From NCBI GenBank assembly GCA_011051855.1, contig DRKG01000072.1, positions 1 through 7,171 of the forward strand: a stretch of DNA of 7,171 bases. The letters are read 5' to 3'. The position numbers and the translations under genes were made by a program. The DNA is from a bacterium. GTDB taxonomy: Bacteria; Planctomycetota; UBA1135; UBA2386. The notes beneath the pieces are model-generated. The model made no database searches. It was not told the DNA's origin and was given only the letters and a program-made list of their open reading frames with translations. This document shows positions 6,155 through 7,171 of the stretch, one piece after another (within the stretch, counting starts at the first letter, position 1; every line of letters begins with the position of its first letter).

Positions 6155-6975
6155 AACGTGACCGAAACGCCGAGCAGGTAGCCGGTGACTTCGAACTGGT
6201 TGTCGTAGCGGAACCCGGTCGCCTGGCCGCTGGCCGAGTAGTTGACGTAGCGCATGCCGGCGAAGAAGCGCATGTCGCGACCGGGAATCCGGTAGCTGAG
6301 CCGGGCTTCGATATCCTGGGAGAAGTCCTCGAGGTCGCCGGCGAGCACGAACTCCTCCGGGGCGAAAGCGTAGTCGAGGTCGAGCGTGAACTGCTGCCAT
6401 TCGGCGCGCGCGCGCACGCTGACGTAGAGCGTGTCGCCACCGAACTCGACGTTCTGCTTGCGCACGTTGTCGTCGGTGCTGCCGCGCAGCGTCATCTGGC
6501 GGTTGCTGATCAGCGCTCCGGCCCCGAAGTGGATGTGCACGTCTTCGTCGCGGTATTCACTGGTGAAGTCGGCGAGCGGTTCGGTCCAGCCGAGGCGCGT
6601 TTCGTCCATTTCGGCGTCGATGTAGACCCGGTCGCCGTTCAGCAACTGTCCCCAGTCGCTGGTCAGCACGCCGCGCCGCGAGGTGTTCATGTCGAGCCGG
6701 TAGTATTCCGCGCGCAGCCCGCCGAAGCCGTCGCCGACGTCGAGTCGGTAACCGACGTCCTCGCGAAAGCGGTCGTGCCCGAACTTGCGCAGCTGCTGGT
6801 AGGGGTTGTTCTGCAACTGGCCGGGGTTGTTGACGTCGGCCGACTGCATCTTGGTTTTGCCGCGCAGCTTGTAGACCGCCATGTACGGCGAGAACCGCAC
6901 CTCGGGGTCGGCCATCACCGTCGAGGTGCAGCCGGCGAGGGCGAACGTCGCGAGGAGCACCGCCAGTCGTCGCAT
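6151..6975 (-). CDS. Outer-membrane beta-barrel-like lipoprotein, hypothetical
   Basis: A 274-residue protein from ATG 6975. It opens with a lipoprotein signal (MRRLAVLLATFALAGC, lipobox LAGC, Cys16), so signal peptidase II should cleave before Cys16 and the Cys should be lipidated. The rest is rich in alternating polar and hydrophobic or aromatic residues, as in amphipathic beta strands, for example DIEARLSYRIPG, MRFFAGMRYVNYSASG and FEVTGYLLGVSVTF. The chain ends in Phe after an alternating strand, the usual outer-membrane barrel signature recognised by the Bam machinery. I estimate roughly 8-10 strands. A lipid anchor on a barrel is unusual. The frame stays open upstream to a GTG or ATG near 7068, but that part runs into the repeat and the lipobox start is clearly better. 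No Shine-Dalgarno is seen. No specific family or ligand is recognised. Confidence 0.8.
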   Translation of the reverse strand: MRRLAVLLATFALAGCTSTVMADPEVRFSPYMAVYKLRGKTKMQSADVNNPGQLQNNPYQQLRKFGHDRFREDVGYRLDVGDGFGGLRAEYYRLDMNTSRRGVLTSDWGQLLNGDRVYIDAEMDETRLGWTEPLADFTSEYRDEDVHIHFGAGALISNRQMTLRGSTDDNVRKQNVEFGGDTLYVSVRARAEWQQFTLDLDYAFAPEEFVLAGDLEDFSQDIEARLSYRIPGRDMRFFAGMRYVNYSASGQATGFRYDNQFEVTGYLLGVSVTF

Positions 6976-6981
6976 GTCGGC

Positions 6982-6987
6982 AGCGTA
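6982..6987 (-). promoter_or_regulatory. Putative -10 box TACGCT of the barrel gene
   Basis: On the minus strand TACGCT ends 6 bases before the ATG at 6975, so transcription would start at or next to the start codon. This parallels TATGCT before the cytochrome gene. No Shine-Dalgarno and no obvious -35 are present. The right repeat arm begins about 40 bases further upstream. Confidence 0.4.
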
Positions 6988-7026
6988 GGAGGGGCGCGGC
7001 GCGGGCGCCACACCGGCGTTGCGGCC

Positions 7027-7159
7027 AACCCGATCTATGCACGAACCAACACCCCCGGCACGCACCATCCACGCCCATGCTGCGTCAGGCGGCCGCCTGC
7101 GGCGTCCGTTCGCTCCGCGAACTCCTTGGCAGAATGCTCGGCGTGGCCACGGCCACGCC
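7027..7159 (-). repeat. Right arm of the long inverted repeat (133 bp)
   Basis: This is the partner of 1-133 in inverted orientation, about 94% identical without gaps. It keeps all three dyads: 7140-7159, the palindrome CAGGCGGCCGCCTG at 7086-7099, and the small stem GTTCGC-GGA-GCGAAC (in repeat orientation), which is fully Watson-Crick here but has a G-T pair in the left copy. Twelve bases of different sequence (7160-7171) lie outside it. It sits upstream of the barrel gene, whereas the left arm sits downstream of the sulfotransferase gene, so the repeat is not tied to one end of a gene. Confidence 0.9.
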
Positions 7160-7171
7160 TGCGCTTCTGCA

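Noticed and set aside
1..7159. Composite transposon or defence island
   Set aside because: No transposase, integrase, nuclease, toxin or other defence gene is recognisable between the arms, and base composition looks uniform. Only the inverted repeat itself is reported.
1..7171. CRISPR arrays, tRNA or rRNA genes
   Set aside because: I saw no regularly spaced repeats, tRNA-like cloverleaf ends or rRNA signature sequence on either strand by eye.

Overview
This is a GC-rich window with tightly packed genes on both strands. It most likely comes from the chromosome of a member of the Planctomycetota. The main evidence is a multi-domain c-type cytochrome of the DUF1587/DUF1595/DUF1592/DUF1588/DUF1585 architecture, a family greatly expanded in Planctomycetes and some Verrucomicrobia. 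Most genes lack a clear Shine-Dalgarno sequence. An outer-membrane-type barrel and a lipoprotein signal fit a diderm envelope. No species can be named from the sequence alone.

Layout: positions 1-133 are one arm of a long inverted repeat whose partner is at 7027-7159 (about 94% identical, no gaps), so the repeat brackets almost the whole window. Between the arms lie a minus-strand fusion of a glycosyltransferase-like N-terminal half to a PAPS-dependent sulfotransferase (139-1674); a plus-strand exported two-haem planctomycete cytochrome (1832-4114); a minus-strand GH3-family adenylate-forming acyl amido synthetase (4115-5629), possibly preceded by a coupled small ORF (5620-5832); a small plus-strand hypothetical protein (5913-6128); and a minus-strand lipoprotein or outer-membrane barrel (6151-6975).

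Gene junctions are unusual. The cytochrome and GH3 genes converge with no bases between their stop codons, the two stops together reading TGATCA. The small gene and the barrel gene converge on a 30-bp near-perfect palindrome (6125-6154) that holds both TAG stops in mirror positions. Half of this palindrome resembles the inner edge of the 133-bp repeat. The cytochrome and barrel genes each carry a TAYGCT box 7-8 bases before their ATG and no Shine-Dalgarno sequence, which suggests leaderless transcripts.

The genes do not form one obvious operon or pathway. Three of them concern the envelope or exported material (sulfation of a glycan or lipid, periplasmic cytochrome, outer-membrane protein). 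The GH3 enzyme has no visible partner. No transposase, integrase, CRISPR array, tRNA or rRNA was recognised. The best candidates for something undescribed are the sulfotransferase fusion, the dispersed hairpin-rich repeat with its related terminator-like palindrome, and the cytochrome lacking its usual DUF1552 partner.
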